Of a stretch of DNA of 64,000 bases, positions 24,115 to 32,746 are shown one piece after another. Below the pieces are notes generated by a model that saw only the letters and a program-made list of their open reading frames with translations, did no database searches and had not been told where the DNA came from. The stretch lies in the NCBI GenBank assembly GCA_035535995.1, contig DATLOZ010000009.1, positions 62,001 through 126,000 on the forward strand, read 5' to 3'. The first letter of the stretch is position 1, and every line of letters starts with the position of its first letter. The position numbers and the translations under genes are program-made. The stretch comes from JANYCO01 sp035535995. Lineage in GTDB: Bacteria > Bacteroidota > Bacteroidia > Cytophagales > Cytophagaceae.

Positions 24115-25353
24115 TTATTCTTCGATCAGAATATTTTCTTCTCTGGCTTTTGTTTTAAAGTCGAAGTGTAGTGTGAAGCGAAGTGTTTCCGCCAATGGGT
24201 TGTTTTGCGCCATCGGGATCAGGTAAGCAAAATCGATCCCAAACATTTGATAGCGTAATCCAGCTCCGAGTGTGAAGTATTTTCTATTTCCTTTGTATTT
24301 ATTCTCCCCAAAATATCCTCCGCGGATGGCAAACAAATCGTTGTACCAATATTCCACACCGGCGCTTAGCATAACTTCTCTAAGCTCTTCTTTCGCTCCT
24401 CCCGGCGCATCGGTGAAAGAACCGAAGACCCCGCTGAAAAGGGATTTTTGATCGTTTGGATTATTACCAATATATCCTCCGTTCCCATCAGATACACCTG
24501 GCGTAGGAACCATGAGCTTGTTTGCATCAGCAGCAAAAGTAAATTTGTTGTACTGGTCTGCTTTTACTGTATAAGCACCCCCTATCTTAAGATTGGTAGG
24601 AATAAAATCTTTTCTTGAACTGGTCGTATAAGTAAGCTTGCTCCCAAAGTTGGAGATCACCGCACCGAAGGAGATCTTAGACTCCATTCCGCCTACCCTT
24701 GCATCGGTAGTATAGAACGCACCAAGGTCTACTGCTGCGCCGTTGGCTGGCTTGGTAACAGTAGAAGAACCAGGAATAGTAAGGTTTCCCGAAAGGTTGG
24801 AATAAATATATTTGATGGTAGGAGCAAGACTGAATTTATTACTTAGTTTTCTGGAATAAGTAACAGAGACTGCAAATTCTTTCGGACGAAAATCCTGGTA
24901 AGCGTTTCCAGCCTGGTCTGTAAAGGTAATGCTACCCATATTAAAATAATTAAGAGAAACTCCTACCGCTTCTTGCTTCGATAATTTTTTATATCCGGCA
25001 AGGTAGGAGAGCGACATATCGTTGATTCCAAGTTTACGCAACCAAGGAGTGTAAGAGATCGCAAACCCCATGTCTTTATCAGCGAAAGCTAGTTTTGCCG
25101 CATTCCAATAGATTGAGTTAGCGTCTGGAGAGATCGCAGCTCCCACATCGCCCATTGCGCCTGAACGTGCATCTGGAGAGATGGTGAGAAAGGGAACGGC
25201 TGTAGTAATTACGTTTGGATAATTTTTTCCAATCAGCTTTCCATCTATGGAAACTGGATTACCATTATTGTCGTACCCAATGCTCTGGGAATATAGATTG
25301 GTCAAAAAAGATCCTGAAAGAATTGTGGTGAAGAATAAAAACTTCTTGATCAT
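24115..25353 (-). CDS. porV: type IX secretion outer-membrane protein PorV
   Basis: A 412-residue outer-membrane barrel of the FadL type that shuttles secreted cargo from the translocon to the PorU sortase. The signal peptide ends around residue 22 (NLYSQ). The conserved block TAVPFLTISPDARSGAMGD, then ANSIYWNPAK-like (ANSIYWNAAK) and the GAGLRYQMFGIDFAYLIP end segment are typical of PorV/LptO. It lies next to porU, as in many Bacteroidota, with a 259-base gap containing a heptad repeat. It starts at ATG 25353 with a -7 element match at 25376-25383. Confidence 0.95.
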   Translation of the reverse strand: MIKKFLFFTTILSGSFLTNLYSQSIGYDNNGNPVSIDGKLIGKNYPNVITTAVPFLTISPDARSGAMGDVGAAISPDANSIYWNAAKLAFADKDMGFAISYTPWLRKLGINDMSLSYLAGYKKLSKQEAVGVSLNYFNMGSITFTDQAGNAYQDFRPKEFAVSVTYSRKLSNKFSLAPTIKYIYSNLSGNLTIPGSSTVTKPANGAAVDLGAFYTTDARVGGMESKISFGAVISNFGSKLTYTTSSRKDFIPTNLKIGGAYTVKADQYNKFTFAADANKLMVPTPGVSDGNGGYIGNNPNDQKSLFSGVFGSFTDAPGGAKEELREVMLSAGVEYWYNDLFAIRGGYFGENKYKGNRKYFTLGAGLRYQMFGIDFAYLIPMAQNNPLAETLRFTLHFDFKTKAREENILIEE

Positions 25354-25375
25354 GTTTTTTAATTGAAATAACTAC

Positions 25376-25383
25376 CAAATATA
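25376..25383 (-). promoter_or_regulatory. candidate -7 element of porV
   Basis: On the minus strand this reads TATATTTG, a match to TAnnTTTG, 22 bases ahead of the porV ATG. The -33 region is T-rich without a clear TTTG. Confidence 0.4.
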
Positions 25384-25492
25384 CTCTTTTATTGCTTACT
25401 AAAGAAAAGTTTTAAAATAAATAACCTTGAAAAAAGATCATGTAATTTATTTACTATCAATGTAATAAGCTGATCCCAGGACTCTCATTGAT

Positions 25493-25612
25493 CAGATGCC
25501 GGATACCAGATACCGGATGCCGGATAAAATAATATTTATCGTTGATCAAAATTCAGGAAAAATTCAAAAAAGCTTTACTGTTTTATTTTCTGGCATCTGG
25601 TATCCGGCATCC
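25493..25612. repeat. heptad inverted repeat (ATCTGGC type) between porV and porU
   Basis: The left arm at 25495-25531 is GATGCCG, GATACCA, GATACCG, GATGCCG units. The right arm at 25581-25611 is the complement with one unit pair fewer. The period is seven throughout. It touches the porU stop codon. Confidence 0.85.
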
Positions 25613-28600
25613 TCAATTCAACAACACCAATCGCTCATACTTATGTACCTGCGATCCGTCTCGTGGAGCGCGGATCCAAACGCGGTATACATATACACCC
25701 TTGCCGATCTTGTCTCCATAATCGTCGCGGCCGTCCCAGTCCAGGCCTTGAAAATGCGAGCCACTCATGTATACTTTGGTATCGAGTGTCTTTACTAATT
25801 TACCGGACACAGTATAGATCTGGATCATCACGTCAAGATCATCGCCGGCACGGTTATGATCGAAATGGAAAACGGTATGCGTGGAAAACGGATTAGGATA
25901 ATTCAGCACGTGCGACAAAGCGATGTGCTCATCGCTGGCTACCACAAACTCCAGGTAAGACTCGGCGGAGTTATTGTAGGTATCCCATGCTTTCAGCTTT
26001 AGCGTATGATGACCTGCCTCCAGGTTTTTGAAAGGATATTTGATTGAACCGTTCTTATAATCGTTTAGGTTAGCCGTATAGAATTCATTCAGTACAATCG
26101 GTGTCTCGCTATTATCCAACGTGGCTGCAATCTCATGCCCGATACCTGATCCGGCAGTATTGATCCCATTTTCATCACTGAGGTGCGCCAGGAATAGAGC
26201 GTCCTTGCCTGTGATCCCACCGAAGACGAATGATTCATCGTTCATATACAAATGTATCTGCGGTGGTGTATTATCTGCCGGTGCGTTTGGATCTGTACCT
26301 CCAATGATGACATTGGAATAATATCCTCCTGCATCGTCGAGCGAGCCGTCTTTTTCAGCATACACGCTTATTTTACCAAAATCATATTGATAAGAAATAT
26401 CTTTCGGCACTACAAACGATACTGACCAGTCGCCATTGGAGACGGAGGCATTTCCGTCAAACAGGAAATTATTGCGCACGCTGAACGTGAATACTGGTCC
26501 GCCTTCTGTGCCGTAGGTACTGACATTGGTCTTCTTATCGTATACAGTGATATTCAGTTTGCCATTAAAATTAGTCAGCTTTGCGCCCAGTTTATTTCGC
26601 ACCTCTCCTTGTATAGAAACTTTACTCAATGCTTTCAAAGTATCTGGTACAGGGCTTACGCTAATTCCTTTGATCTTAGTGATCGGCGCATCTTCTGTAG
26701 GATATACAAGTCTCAGCGAAGGATCGCCGAGCAAAGCGTAATTGCGGTTGTTTACCCCTACAATACTTCCGTTCTTGGATAGACGGATCACATCGCCCAT
26801 CCTTGGTTTCTGTCCGTCGGAAAGAGGTTTGAAAATAAAATTGTAGATCGCTTTGTTCAGTTGTATATTACTAAACTGATACACTACACGTGCCGAAGTA
26901 ATGTTTGCAATACTTCCACCGCTTGATCTTGTAAGCGCCGTCTCCGATCCTGATACAAGACGCGGATCATCGTACCGCCCAAAATCGCAGGTGGCGGTGA
27001 TCATCAAAGGCATATTGTCGTAATTGGTCCAGCCTTCTATTTGTGTCAGGTCCAAAATATTTTCCTGTGCCCACAAAGTCTCTCCACCGTGCCCGCTGTA
27101 GTTAAGGATAAACGTACCTTTGTTCACTTCCTGGTCGATCTTAGCATTTACTTCCGGCGCCTTTTCTCCGCCGGGAGAAGCTACTTGCACAAATGCATCC
27201 AGAAATATTTTATTCACGTTGTAAAGCTGGTAAGTCGTATCAATCAAGGTGGCCAGGCTGTTGGCATCGCCGATGTGTAAATTTCCATCGCCGTCGTCAG
27301 ACACAAAGGTGATCTCATTGCGCCATTTTCCCAGGCAGGTTTGACTTGCACTGTAGTAACTAAGTTTGTCAACAGCAACACTTGCTTCACTGGAATTTTT
27401 TACCGGAATTCTTCCCACACCGATATCCATCAGATCTTCATCCGGTGTAGTGCCTTCGGCCCATGCGCCTTCTAAATTATCCAGGAATGCAAAATAATCG
27501 TCGGAAGAAAAAGAAGCGAGTGGGTACAGCGATTCGTATGATTCGTAAACAGGTACGAAGTTAGTATTGTTGGGAAGCCTGGTCTTATAATCGTAGGAGC
27601 AATCGCCGAAGAGCAGCAAATAGCGTAAAGAATCCGAACCGGATTTCCGGTCATAAAGCATTTTCATAAAATCGCGGATCGCTGTTACATCCTGGGCTCC
27701 GGAAGAAAATTCATTGTATACTTGCTGTGTGGTCACTACAGTTACATCCAGGTTGTCGAAGCTTTTGCGGAAGTTTGCCAGTTGATGAGCTTGCGCCAGA
27801 AACTCGGGATGCGTAACAATCACCATGTCGGGAAGATAAGGAGCATTGATGCCGTGAAGATTTTGATTAGGGATAGCACCGATCACTTCAGGAGTGGGGA
27901 AATCTCCTCCGGAGAAAACAATATATTCTTCCAGGGTTGTTGAGTTGGCCGAAAATATAGCCGTAGAACCCGAAGTAGTATAGGTGATATTTTTAATATT
28001 GGTAATATCTGTCACATCCCAGATCAACGCTCCTGCTGCGTTGCTCACCTGGTACTGCGTGGTAGCCGCGCCGGTGGAAGCAATGGTACGGAACGTAGAT
28101 TCGTTTCCGTAAAGCGCCAGCGAGCGTTTCATATTTACTTCCAGGTAATCCAGGTAACCAATAGAAGAAGCCGAAGAACCACGGTCGTAACTCAAGACAA
28201 TAGCAAGATTAGAAGGCGTTCCAATTGTAGAACTGTTGAAAGAAAAAATTGCCCGATCTTCTCTACCTTTATAATCGTAGGTAGAAAGATTGTTGGCTAT
28301 AAGGAACTGGCTGCTGCTGGCCGAAACCCCGTTTACCTTCATAGAAAAACTGGTAGAAGAAACCGAGCTGCTCATTACTGCTGAAGTGATATATAATGTA
28401 GAAGCAGGCAACATTCCTGCAGTGTTAAAGTTGAAAGTAGAAGAAATATTTTCACCGAAGGTGTCTCCATACCAATCGCGGCCAGAGCCTAGAATATTAG
28501 TATTATCACTTTCGTAGAAAAGATGTTCGTCAAAATAGTTTACCACCTGTGCGGCAGAGCCCAGATCGGCCTGGTTTTGGATCCTTGCGCCAGGTGTGCT

Positions 28601-29482
28601 TCCCAGCGTAACGAAGTAATAGGCTTTATCCGAATAAATATTTTTTTCATGGTTAAAAATAGTTTCGCTAGAATTATATTCCCAGCTGTCTGGGCCCTTA
28701 GCGAAAAAAAGAATATAATCTCCCTGGTCAAAATTTCCATCGCCTTCGCCCACGATGTAAATAGCATTTTCCAATAAGTCATCCGGGCGCGCGCTGCTAT
28801 TGGCTTGTGGAAGCATGCCTCCGCCATTTCCATAAATTTTAAGATAACGTGGATCGATCTGATCAGGATTAATGCCAATGCTCTTAAGGGTATTGTAATC
28901 GATCTTATACATTCCATTGCCACTCACTGCTATTTGGTACCAGGTTCCTGTTGCCAGTACAGAAACGCCGGAAGCCGCACTAACCTTAGCATTTGCATAA
29001 GAAGCCGTTTGAGTTCCGTGCTTAATTTTCGCGCCGGGCAATGCATCGGAAAAAGGTACAACATCGTATTCGTAACTAAAGGAAACCAGCTTTTCGTACA
29101 AGCCTTGTCCATTCATCCGTAGCGGCACAAATAAAACCGTACTCACCGGTCTTTTGTTTTGAATTCCGATCTTGATGGAAGCGTTGGTAGGAATAATTTT
29201 ATTCTGAATGATCGCCGTCTCTGTATCGTTGAGCAATTGGTATTTGGTATTGATCAAACGAAAGTTTCCAGCGGATACGTTGTAAAGTGTGAGACAGTAA
29301 TAAGGCAGCAGATCTTTTTCTATTTTGGCCCCATCAAAGTAGAGCGCTTTCACCGGCTTGAAGGTAGTGTCCATGATCATCACCGGCTTGGTCCACTTCA
29401 CCTGTATGGTTTGTGCGTTTGCAAAAGCTGCAAACAAAAAAGTAAAAAGCAATAGGAATATGATCCGTTTCTGTTTAGCCAT
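25613..29482 (-). CDS. porU: type IX secretion sortase PorU (C25 family)
   Basis: A 1289-residue surface protease that removes the C-terminal sorting domain of type IX cargo and links the cargo to the cell surface. It has a signal peptide (about 1-23) and a long N-terminal region. The gingipain-type C25 catalytic domain has His798 in YSGHGGETLW and Cys832 in ITATCDFGRYDDPR, 34 residues apart as in gingipains. The C-terminal portion has Ig-like and FlgD-like beta domains ending in LNYPNPFSTHTVFHF and GVYVYRVW. It starts at ATG 29482, upstream of porV on the same strand. Core translocon genes (porK-N) are not in this window. Confidence 0.95.
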   Translation of the reverse strand: MAKQKRIIFLLLFTFLFAAFANAQTIQVKWTKPVMIMDTTFKPVKALYFDGAKIEKDLLPYYCLTLYNVSAGNFRLINTKYQLLNDTETAIIQNKIIPTNASIKIGIQNKRPVSTVLFVPLRMNGQGLYEKLVSFSYEYDVVPFSDALPGAKIKHGTQTASYANAKVSAASGVSVLATGTWYQIAVSGNGMYKIDYNTLKSIGINPDQIDPRYLKIYGNGGGMLPQANSSARPDDLLENAIYIVGEGDGNFDQGDYILFFAKGPDSWEYNSSETIFNHEKNIYSDKAYYFVTLGSTPGARIQNQADLGSAAQVVNYFDEHLFYESDNTNILGSGRDWYGDTFGENISSTFNFNTAGMLPASTLYITSAVMSSSVSSTSFSMKVNGVSASSSQFLIANNLSTYDYKGREDRAIFSFNSSTIGTPSNLAIVLSYDRGSSASSIGYLDYLEVNMKRSLALYGNESTFRTIASTGAATTQYQVSNAAGALIWDVTDITNIKNITYTTSGSTAIFSANSTTLEEYIVFSGGDFPTPEVIGAIPNQNLHGINAPYLPDMVIVTHPEFLAQAHQLANFRKSFDNLDVTVVTTQQVYNEFSSGAQDVTAIRDFMKMLYDRKSGSDSLRYLLLFGDCSYDYKTRLPNNTNFVPVYESYESLYPLASFSSDDYFAFLDNLEGAWAEGTTPDEDLMDIGVGRIPVKNSSEASVAVDKLSYYSASQTCLGKWRNEITFVSDDGDGNLHIGDANSLATLIDTTYQLYNVNKIFLDAFVQVASPGGEKAPEVNAKIDQEVNKGTFILNYSGHGGETLWAQENILDLTQIEGWTNYDNMPLMITATCDFGRYDDPRLVSGSETALTRSSGGSIANITSARVVYQFSNIQLNKAIYNFIFKPLSDGQKPRMGDVIRLSKNGSIVGVNNRNYALLGDPSLRLVYPTEDAPITKIKGISVSPVPDTLKALSKVSIQGEVRNKLGAKLTNFNGKLNITVYDKKTNVSTYGTEGGPVFTFSVRNNFLFDGNASVSNGDWSVSFVVPKDISYQYDFGKISVYAEKDGSLDDAGGYYSNVIIGGTDPNAPADNTPPQIHLYMNDESFVFGGITGKDALFLAHLSDENGINTAGSGIGHEIAATLDNSETPIVLNEFYTANLNDYKNGSIKYPFKNLEAGHHTLKLKAWDTYNNSAESYLEFVVASDEHIALSHVLNYPNPFSTHTVFHFDHNRAGDDLDVMIQIYTVSGKLVKTLDTKVYMSGSHFQGLDWDGRDDYGDKIGKGVYVYRVWIRAPRDGSQVHKYERLVLLN

Positions 29483-29587
29483 TTTTCAAGTGGGTCATTA
29501 CTTTTAGTACACTCTGTTTGCCCATGCAAAACAACCAGAGCGAGGCAAATCCTTAACGAAGAAACTAAAAGGATAGTATGAAGAACG

Positions 29588-29655
29588 AATTATGAATTAT
29601 GAATTTTAAATTTGAATGATTTAACTCATAAATTTAAAATTCATAATTCATAATT
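29588..29655. repeat. perfect 26-base inverted repeat of 7-base units
   Basis: Arm 29588-29613 is the exact reverse complement of 29630-29655. The 16-base loop closes a hairpin of TTATGAA and TTTTAAA units. It abuts the purS stop codon, so it may also end the purS transcript. Confidence 0.9.
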
Positions 29656-29656
29656 A

Positions 29657-29908
29657 CTACAAAGCCGCTACAGAGTACGTATAGCCTTCCATGATCAGGT
29701 TGGCCAGAAGTTTTTTGCAGGCAGTTTCTACATTTTTTTCCGCTTCTGCTTGGTTCGCTGCTTCCAGCTCCAGCGTGATGTGTTTCCCGATTCGAACATC
29801 CGACACATCTGTGATCCCCAGGTTATTTAAACCCAGTTTTACCGCCTTCCCTTGTGGATCAAGGATCTCTTTAAGAGGCATTACATTGATTTCTGCTTTG
29901 AATTTCAT
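29657..29908 (-). CDS. purS: phosphoribosylformylglycinamidine synthase subunit PurS
   Basis: An 83-residue subunit of the three-part FGAR amidotransferase (PurL-PurQ-PurS) of purine synthesis. PurS dimers bridge the synthetase and glutaminase subunits. Features are FKAEINVMPLKEILDPQGKA at the start, the GLNNLG and VRIGKHITLEL segments, and a C-terminal KKLLANLIMEGY. The length fits the family. PurL and PurQ are not nearby. It starts at ATG 29908, 33 bases after pssA on the same strand. Confidence 0.93.
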   Translation of the reverse strand: MKFKAEINVMPLKEILDPQGKAVKLGLNNLGITDVSDVRIGKHITLELEAANQAEAEKNVETACKKLLANLIMEGYTYSVAAL

Positions 29909-29941
29909 GTTTTTTATTTTAAGTCCTGCACGGAAACGATT

Positions 29942-30736
29942 TTAGTCGATTGGCTTTTTCCCCCGTGAAAGCTTGTTTTCGATTATGGACAAAATTATAT
30001 ATAAAATTATAATAATCGGAATGGCAACGAATTTTAATGTCAACACAAGCAAAAGAGCGCTAATAATCAGGATATAACGCATTTTATTATCCTCCCAACC
30101 ATAGTTTTTAAATTTAAGCGCAATGAGGGGAAGCTCGGCTACTAGAAGGTAAGAAAGCACAGGTACCATGATCAGCAAAGCTAAAGGATGTGTGAATATG
30201 CTGCCGATCTCTGTTTGTCCCTTCGCTAAGAATGGCAAAGCTGAAATAAAAAGTGCATTAGCAGGTGTAGGCACCCCAATAAATTGATCGCTTTGACGCG
30301 TGTCGATATTGAATTTGGCAAGCCGCAGCGCTGAACATACTGTTATTAAAAAAGCAAAAGGAGCGAGCTTTGAAGCTGTTTCCAACCAAAACGAATCTTG
30401 TGAATTCATGGCTCTCATAAAATAAATAGTTTCCTCCGGCACGTTTGCCATATAGTTTAAGGTAGGTAATCCGAGCATTAGAGCCATCATAAATCCAGGT
30501 AAGACACCGAAAGTTACCATGTCTGCCAGCGAATCAAGTTCCTTTCCTATCGGGGAACTCACCTTCAATGCTCTTGCCGCAAACCCATCTGAAAAATCAA
30601 AAAGACAGGCAAGGTAAATGAAAAAAGAAGCATAGGTGAGATCGTGATTGAACAGCCATGCATAGTAAATTCCCGCTATACCACAAAGCAGATTGCAACA
30701 GGTAAGAAAATTCGGAATATGTTTTTTGATGTTCAT
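29942..30736 (-). CDS. pssA: CDP-diacylglycerol-serine O-phosphatidyltransferase
   Basis: An integral membrane enzyme (264 residues) that makes phosphatidylserine from CDP-diacylglycerol and serine, feeding Psd (14626-15285). The CDP-alcohol phosphotransferase signature is complete: DG-FA-AR, eight residues, G, three, D, three, D (from DGFAARALKV to DSLAD). About seven membrane segments follow. The frame is open far upstream, but that part is the repeat-bearing gap and the end of the next gene, so I start at ATG 30736 (MNIKKHIPNFLTC), the normal N-terminus. Confidence 0.94.
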   Translation of the reverse strand: MNIKKHIPNFLTCCNLLCGIAGIYYAWLFNHDLTYASFFIYLACLFDFSDGFAARALKVSSPIGKELDSLADMVTFGVLPGFMMALMLGLPTLNYMANVPEETIYFMRAMNSQDSFWLETASKLAPFAFLITVCSALRLAKFNIDTRQSDQFIGVPTPANALFISALPFLAKGQTEIGSIFTHPLALLIMVPVLSYLLVAELPLIALKFKNYGWEDNKMRYILIISALLLVLTLKFVAIPIIIILYIILSIIENKLSRGKKPID

Positions 30737-30739
30737 TTT

Positions 30740-30869
30740 TAAATTTAAATAATTGTGTCTAGACCAATGGCATGCTGTTTGTGAGGACACAAACATCGGC
30801 TTCGGAATAACTAATCTTTCGCAGAAATCATGTTCATCCTTAAATCCTGAGCATCCTGGTTCAGATAAT
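30740..30869. repeat. gap with a small palindrome and a degenerate 9-periodic arm
   Basis: GTTTGTG-AGGA-CACAAAC near 30777-30794 is a 7-base-pair hairpin. At about 30842-30869 lies AATCCTGAGCATCCTGGTTCAGA, which matches one arm of the element at 11936-12207 and, as there, ends right at a stop codon. Confidence 0.65.
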
Positions 30870-31517
30870 TTAAGCTCGCAGTGAACAATACGGATTCGTC
30901 CGCTTCTCACGCCCGATAGTGGTTTCAGGGCCATGGCCCGGATAAACTACCATATCATCGGGAAGTTTGTAAAGTTTGTTTAGAATACTGTTGAACAATA
31001 CTTCCTGGTTTCCTCCCGGTAGATCCCAGCGGCCTACACTTTGATTGAACAATACATCCCCACTCATACAGATCTTTTCTTCTTTATTGATAAAAGCAAG
31101 ATGTCCTACCGAATGTCCGGGTACGAAAAGAATTTCTAATTCACTATTTCCAAACGTGATCCTGTCGCCTTCTTTTACGACCTCATCTACTTCACTTTCT
31201 TCGTAGCGTTCAAAGCCATACATGGGAGCATACACTTTCACAGAACGCAGCGCGGCTTCTTCCTCTTTGCTGGTATAGAGTTTTATATTGTATAGTTGTT
31301 TTACAAAATAATTTCCCAACACATGGTCTACATGACAATGAGTATTGAGAAGTTTTACAGGTTTTAATTTCTTTTCTTCGATAAACTCTTTCAGTTCCTG
31401 CTTCTCATCAAGGTCATAACAACCCGGATCGATCAGCACGCACTCTCCCGTCTCGTCATAAAGCACATAAGTGTTTTCCTGCAGCGCGTTGAATGTAAAT
31501 GTTTTTATAGTGATCAT
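30870..31517 (-). CDS. glyoxalase II-like metallo-beta-lactamase hydrolase
   Basis: A 215-residue soluble hydrolase of the metallo-beta-lactamase fold. The binuclear metal motif is NTHCHVDH (His60, His62, Asp64, His65). The other ligands are PGHSVGH, GDVLFNQSVGRWD and YPGHGPETTIGRE. The family includes hydroxyacylglutathione hydrolases and related thioesterases, and the exact substrate cannot be told. It is shorter than true glyoxalase II because the C-terminal helical domain is missing. It starts at ATG 31517 and ends 133 bases ahead of pssA. Confidence 0.88.
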   Translation of the reverse strand: MITIKTFTFNALQENTYVLYDETGECVLIDPGCYDLDEKQELKEFIEEKKLKPVKLLNTHCHVDHVLGNYFVKQLYNIKLYTSKEEEAALRSVKVYAPMYGFERYEESEVDEVVKEGDRITFGNSELEILFVPGHSVGHLAFINKEEKICMSGDVLFNQSVGRWDLPGGNQEVLFNSILNKLYKLPDDMVVYPGHGPETTIGREKRTNPYCSLRA

Positions 31518-31570
31518 AGGTTTACAAAAATGCTTTTTTCAGGGGGGATTTGCAAGGAAGAGTATCGATG

Positions 31571-31676
31571 AATTTTAAATTTTGAATTTTAAATTTTAAT
31601 TTCCGAAAATATTATTCGTAAGTTACAGCTGGCCTGCTTAATTTAAAATTCAAAGTTTAAAATTTAAAAATTCAAT
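31571..31676. repeat. heptad inverted repeat (GAATTTT/AAATTTT type)
   Basis: GAATTTT and AAATTTT units alternate in register at about 31571-31601. A complementary run of AATTTAAAATTCAAAG and its continuation lies at about 31640-31675. It separates the divergent hydrolase and FAD oxidoreductase genes. Confidence 0.7.
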
Positions 31677-31679
31677 AAC

Positions 31680-32744
31680 GTGCAAACCGACTTCCTGATC
31701 ATAGGCCAAGGCATTGCAGGCACTGTGCTCGGCGATTGCTTGCGCAAGGCAGGTGCGCGCATCGTGGTACTGAGCGACGAAGACCCTCACGCTGCCTCCC
31801 GCGTAGCTGCCGGGCTTTATAACCCCGTGACCGGAAAGCGTATGACCAAAACCTGGAAAGCCGAAGAGCTTTTCCCTTACAGTCAAAATTATTACCAGGA
31901 TTTTGAAAAAAGATATGCTTGCTCGATCGTACATCCTATGCCGGTCTACAAACCTTTTTCAAGTATTGAAGAACAAAACACCTGGCTCAGCGCGCACGAC
32001 GGCGAAGCATTTATTGACACCAATATTCCCGATTACAAATACCAGGCCTACCTGCGCCACAATTGGTTTGGAGGCTTCGAAACCAAGCACTCCGGCTACA
32101 TTGACCTGCCAGTAATGCTCGATACTTTCCGCAAAAAGCTTCTTGAACAAAATTGTTTTTTATCTGAAAAATTTGATCCTCAAAAACTGATTATTTCCGA
32201 AAACGGAATTCAATACAGTGATCTGAAGGCCACTAAAATAATTTTCTGCGAAGGCCGGAGAGCCGCATCCAATCCTTTATTTTCCTGGCTGCCATTCGCT
32301 CTTTCCAAAGGCGAGATTTTAAAAATAAAAATCCAGTCCTTTATTCAAGACACTGTTTTAAATAAACAGGTTTTTATTATCCCGCTCGGAAACGATACGT
32401 ACCGCGTAGGTTCTACTTATCAGTGGGTCTTTGATAACAACCGGCCTACCGAAAAAAACAAAGAAGAATTAAGAGATAAACTTTCGGAAATGATCCTTCA
32501 ACCTTTTGAAATTACAGAACATACAGCCGGCGTACGCCCTTCGGTGAAAGACCGGAAACCATTGGTAGGCTTTCATCCGGCACATCCCGCGGTGGGAATT
32601 TTTAACGGGCTGGGTACAAAAGGAGTATCGCTTGCCCCCTATTTTGCATTGAACTTTGCTCAGCATCTGACAGGCTCAAAACAATTATACCCAGAGGTAA
32701 ATATTGAACGTTTTTATTCATTATATTCACGTTCTGAATATTAA
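31680..32744 (+). CDS. FAD-dependent oxidoreductase (DAO family)
   Basis: A 354-residue flavoprotein with an N-terminal dinucleotide-binding motif (FLIIGQGIAGTVLG, residues about 5-18) and the ASRVAAGLYNPVTGKR segment. The C-terminal GLGTKGVSLAPYFA fits the D-amino-acid oxidase fold. The substrate is unknown; relatives include glycine oxidases and MnmC-type oxidases. The start codon is GTG at 31680, supported by the tight fit of the Rossmann motif to the N-terminus. It ends 2 bases ahead of the next gene, so the pair is coupled. Confidence 0.82.
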   Translation: MQTDFLIIGQGIAGTVLGDCLRKAGARIVVLSDEDPHAASRVAAGLYNPVTGKRMTKTWKAEELFPYSQNYYQDFEKRYACSIVHPMPVYKPFSSIEEQNTWLSAHDGEAFIDTNIPDYKYQAYLRHNWFGGFETKHSGYIDLPVMLDTFRKKLLEQNCFLSEKFDPQKLIISENGIQYSDLKATKIIFCEGRRAASNPLFSWLPFALSKGEILKIKIQSFIQDTVLNKQVFIIPLGNDTYRVGSTYQWVFDNNRPTEKNKEELRDKLSEMILQPFEITEHTAGVRPSVKDRKPLVGFHPAHPAVGIFNGLGTKGVSLAPYFALNFAQHLTGSKQLYPEVNIERFYSLYSRSEY

Positions 32745-32746
32745 CT

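Noticed and set aside
28540..28923. 127-codon open frame opposite to plus-strand context inside porU
   Set aside because: It lies wholly within the well-supported porU coding sequence in another frame of the same strand and gives no plausible protein.
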